This document shows, in pieces, positions 61,919 to 64,000 of a stretch of DNA of 64,000 nucleotides. This DNA comes from Pithys albifrons albifrons. Taxonomy: Eukaryota; Chordata; Aves; Passeriformes; Thamnophilidae. The notes below the pieces were generated by a model. The model had not been told where the DNA came from, did not search any database, and saw nothing but the letters and a program-made list of their open reading frames with translations. The first letter of the stretch is position 1. Each line of letters starts with the position of its first letter. The stretch is taken from positions 10,251,001-10,315,000 of the forward strand of contig NC_092471.1 in NCBI RefSeq assembly GCF_047495875.1. Reading direction: 5' to 3'. Both the position numbers and the translations under genes were made by a program.

Positions 61919-64000
61919 GGTGTCAGAGAAGTTTTGGCTTTAGCTTCCAGGCAATAGACAGTAAAAATGTCAGAGCCTATACAACCTTGCTGTGTCAGGA
62001 ATACTCACAGTCACTAAAATATAGAAAAACTAAATGCTATTAGAAAGCAAAAATAAAGTTTAAAAATACACAAAACATCTAATAACTTGTGTGAAATGCG
62101 GCGTCTTTTGAGATTCTGGCCTGCAGCCTTCCTGGGGTCACAGTGAAAAGAATCTTACATGGTTAATCTTAGCAGGTTTCAGTGGTGGGCCTGATTTGAC
62201 TGGAGGGGGGATGGAACTGCAAGGAAAACAGAAGTCTGTGCTCGTTAGGTTACACTGACACGTAGGATGGCTCAGCTGCTATTGAGTACAGAAACCATGA
62301 TTTTTATTTATTTGGCTTAAGTGGGATGCTGTTTATGTGGGTTTGGGTTTTTTTAAAGTAAATCCTGCTTACCACTGTGATCTCCCTGGCTCTGAGCATT
62401 TTCCTTCCTTGGCAGGAAACACCAACCTGTCATGACCTGAAAGTTTTTTATCTTCTCTTGACATGCTTGAGAATTCACAGGCTTCTGTCGTACCATCCCT
62501 CCCTCTCGTGAGCATGATGCCATGTGGCACCTCACGTACTGTGAGAAAGCCCAGTGTTAAATCTCCAGGAAACCTTGCACCTAATGCCAAAATAATGGCT
62601 TATCATGATCTCCTGTTGGAGAGCTGCTGCTCAGGACCCCTCTCCCTTGTTGAGGACGTTGAAACTTGTTCAGATCAGGTTATAAAGCGACTTGCTTATG
62701 TGCTGTCCTTGGAAAGAGATATGCAGCTACATAATTAAGAGCAGTTTCATAGCTCAGGAAAAAAAATAGGTTTTTTTGTTGAGGAATGAGGTTGCATCAG
62801 GATTTGTCCAAATCATTTCTTTAACAGCCAGAGTATGTGTTTGACCATCTGCATTTTTCAAATGGAGAAAAACAAACATAAATCAACTGTGATTAATTAA
62901 GGGAAAATACCAAAATTCTTACTCAAACATGAAGATTGTTCTGATTATCAGTAGAGAGTACTTTGTAAAAAGAGCTTAAAGCTATGCTGTAATTACCCTT
63001 TTTAAAATTTTTCTTGTGGTCAGTGATGTTGGAATAATAATGTAATTCAAGTGAATGTAATTCCATGTTTGGGTTTTGGAAAATAAATAACAACATGGCT
63101 ATGAGTTCATGGATATTTGGTAGGTTCATTTGATCACATAGTAAATTAAGTCACAAACTATACGAAAGACCTAATGCTACAACACTGTATGAAAACTATG
63201 AGTTTTAAAATGCAGATGAACAGAGAGGACCAAGGTAACTGGCCTTTTACCTTTTCCTTATAAAAACAAAGATTTGCCTTTTAAACAGGTCAGTAAAATT
63301 TCATTTGCACCCTACAGTGCCTGCAGAATAGTCACAAAGAATAAGCAACGAATAGAAGACATAGTTTATCAAAGGATTAAATCTGTAAAATTTGCAATGA
63401 CTACAAACCTGAATCATGGAAAATGTGATTGGACATAGAGTTGTGTTTATGAGACGATATTGTTGGTGATCCTTCAGAATTTGTAGGAAAAATAGTTGCA
63501 AATACCTGAAAGGCCAAATCAGCAGCTTTTCCTCTACACAAGCACCAGCTCCATGTTGGCTGTAAGGTCCTGTTTGGAGAAGGTCCTGCTTATGGTCAGG
63601 TTGTTCACAGACTTTATCAGGGGTTTTTTTTTCTCAGATTGCTCACAAATTATGAGTGAGCTCTTGGCATAAATGAGCACAATCTGCTATGAAAATACAT
63701 TTTAATCCAGTGTTTTAAAGTAGGGATGAAACACAGAAAATTATGTCTGAGGACAAAGACCTTGAAGCATTTTCGGCATGTTGGCCACAACGCCCTGGTG
63801 TGAAATCTCAAGGAATGAGAAAGAGCCCAAACCTGACCACTTGCAGCTGGTTCCCAGCACAGTGCAGAGAACAGCTGTGGGGAGCTGTCCACGCTGGGTC
63901 AGCCACTGTCAGTTACCTTTAGTGCTGCACCTCTTCTCTGCTGACTCCAGCAGCTCCAGTAAGAGCTAATCCATACTGTCCATTAGAATCCTAGGCTTGG

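Overview
This is a vertebrate nuclear window, most likely from a passerine bird. Two repeat types point that way: 3' ends of CR1 LINEs, and a tRNA-Ile-headed SINE with a CR1-type tail of the zebra finch TguSINE1 kind. There is no prokaryotic gene organisation. Most of the DNA is AT-rich and non-coding.

The only protein-coding gene I can support is the 5' end of GRIA3 on the + strand. It encodes the AMPA-type glutamate receptor subunit GluA3 (GluR3). Exon 1 (coding 33064-33154) carries the start codon, signal peptide and first mature residues. It sits in a CpG island of roughly 32090-33600 that holds the presumed promoter and 5' UTR. Intron 1 is 818 bp. Exon 2 (33973-34131) encodes the first stretch of the amino-terminal domain. 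Intron 2 starts at 34132 and runs off the right edge, so it is at least 29.9 kb long. The remaining exons lie outside the window.

Layout: 1-32090 is intergenic DNA upstream of GRIA3 with no recognisable gene. It holds three CR1 fragments (9743-9929 +, 17480-17612 -, 22244-22745 -), a few possible ancient repeat relics and a 43-bp perfect tandem duplication (29222-29307). 32090-33600 is the CpG island promoter with GC boxes, short upstream ORFs and exon 1. 33155-33972 is intron 1, and 33973-34131 is exon 2. 34132-64000 is intron 2, with two low-complexity C/A- and T/G-rich tracts of opposite orientation (41354-41500 and 44819-44910), a probable antisense solo LTR (about 42285-42573), a MIR-like relic and the SINE (60820-60958).

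I found no new biological system here. The most useful second looks are the GRIA3 5' UTR upstream ORFs and promoter architecture, the antisense LTR with its 14-bp hairpin, the complementary low-complexity tracts around that LTR, and the SINE. Names of repeat families and of GRIA3 rest on my recognition of sequence; no database was searched.
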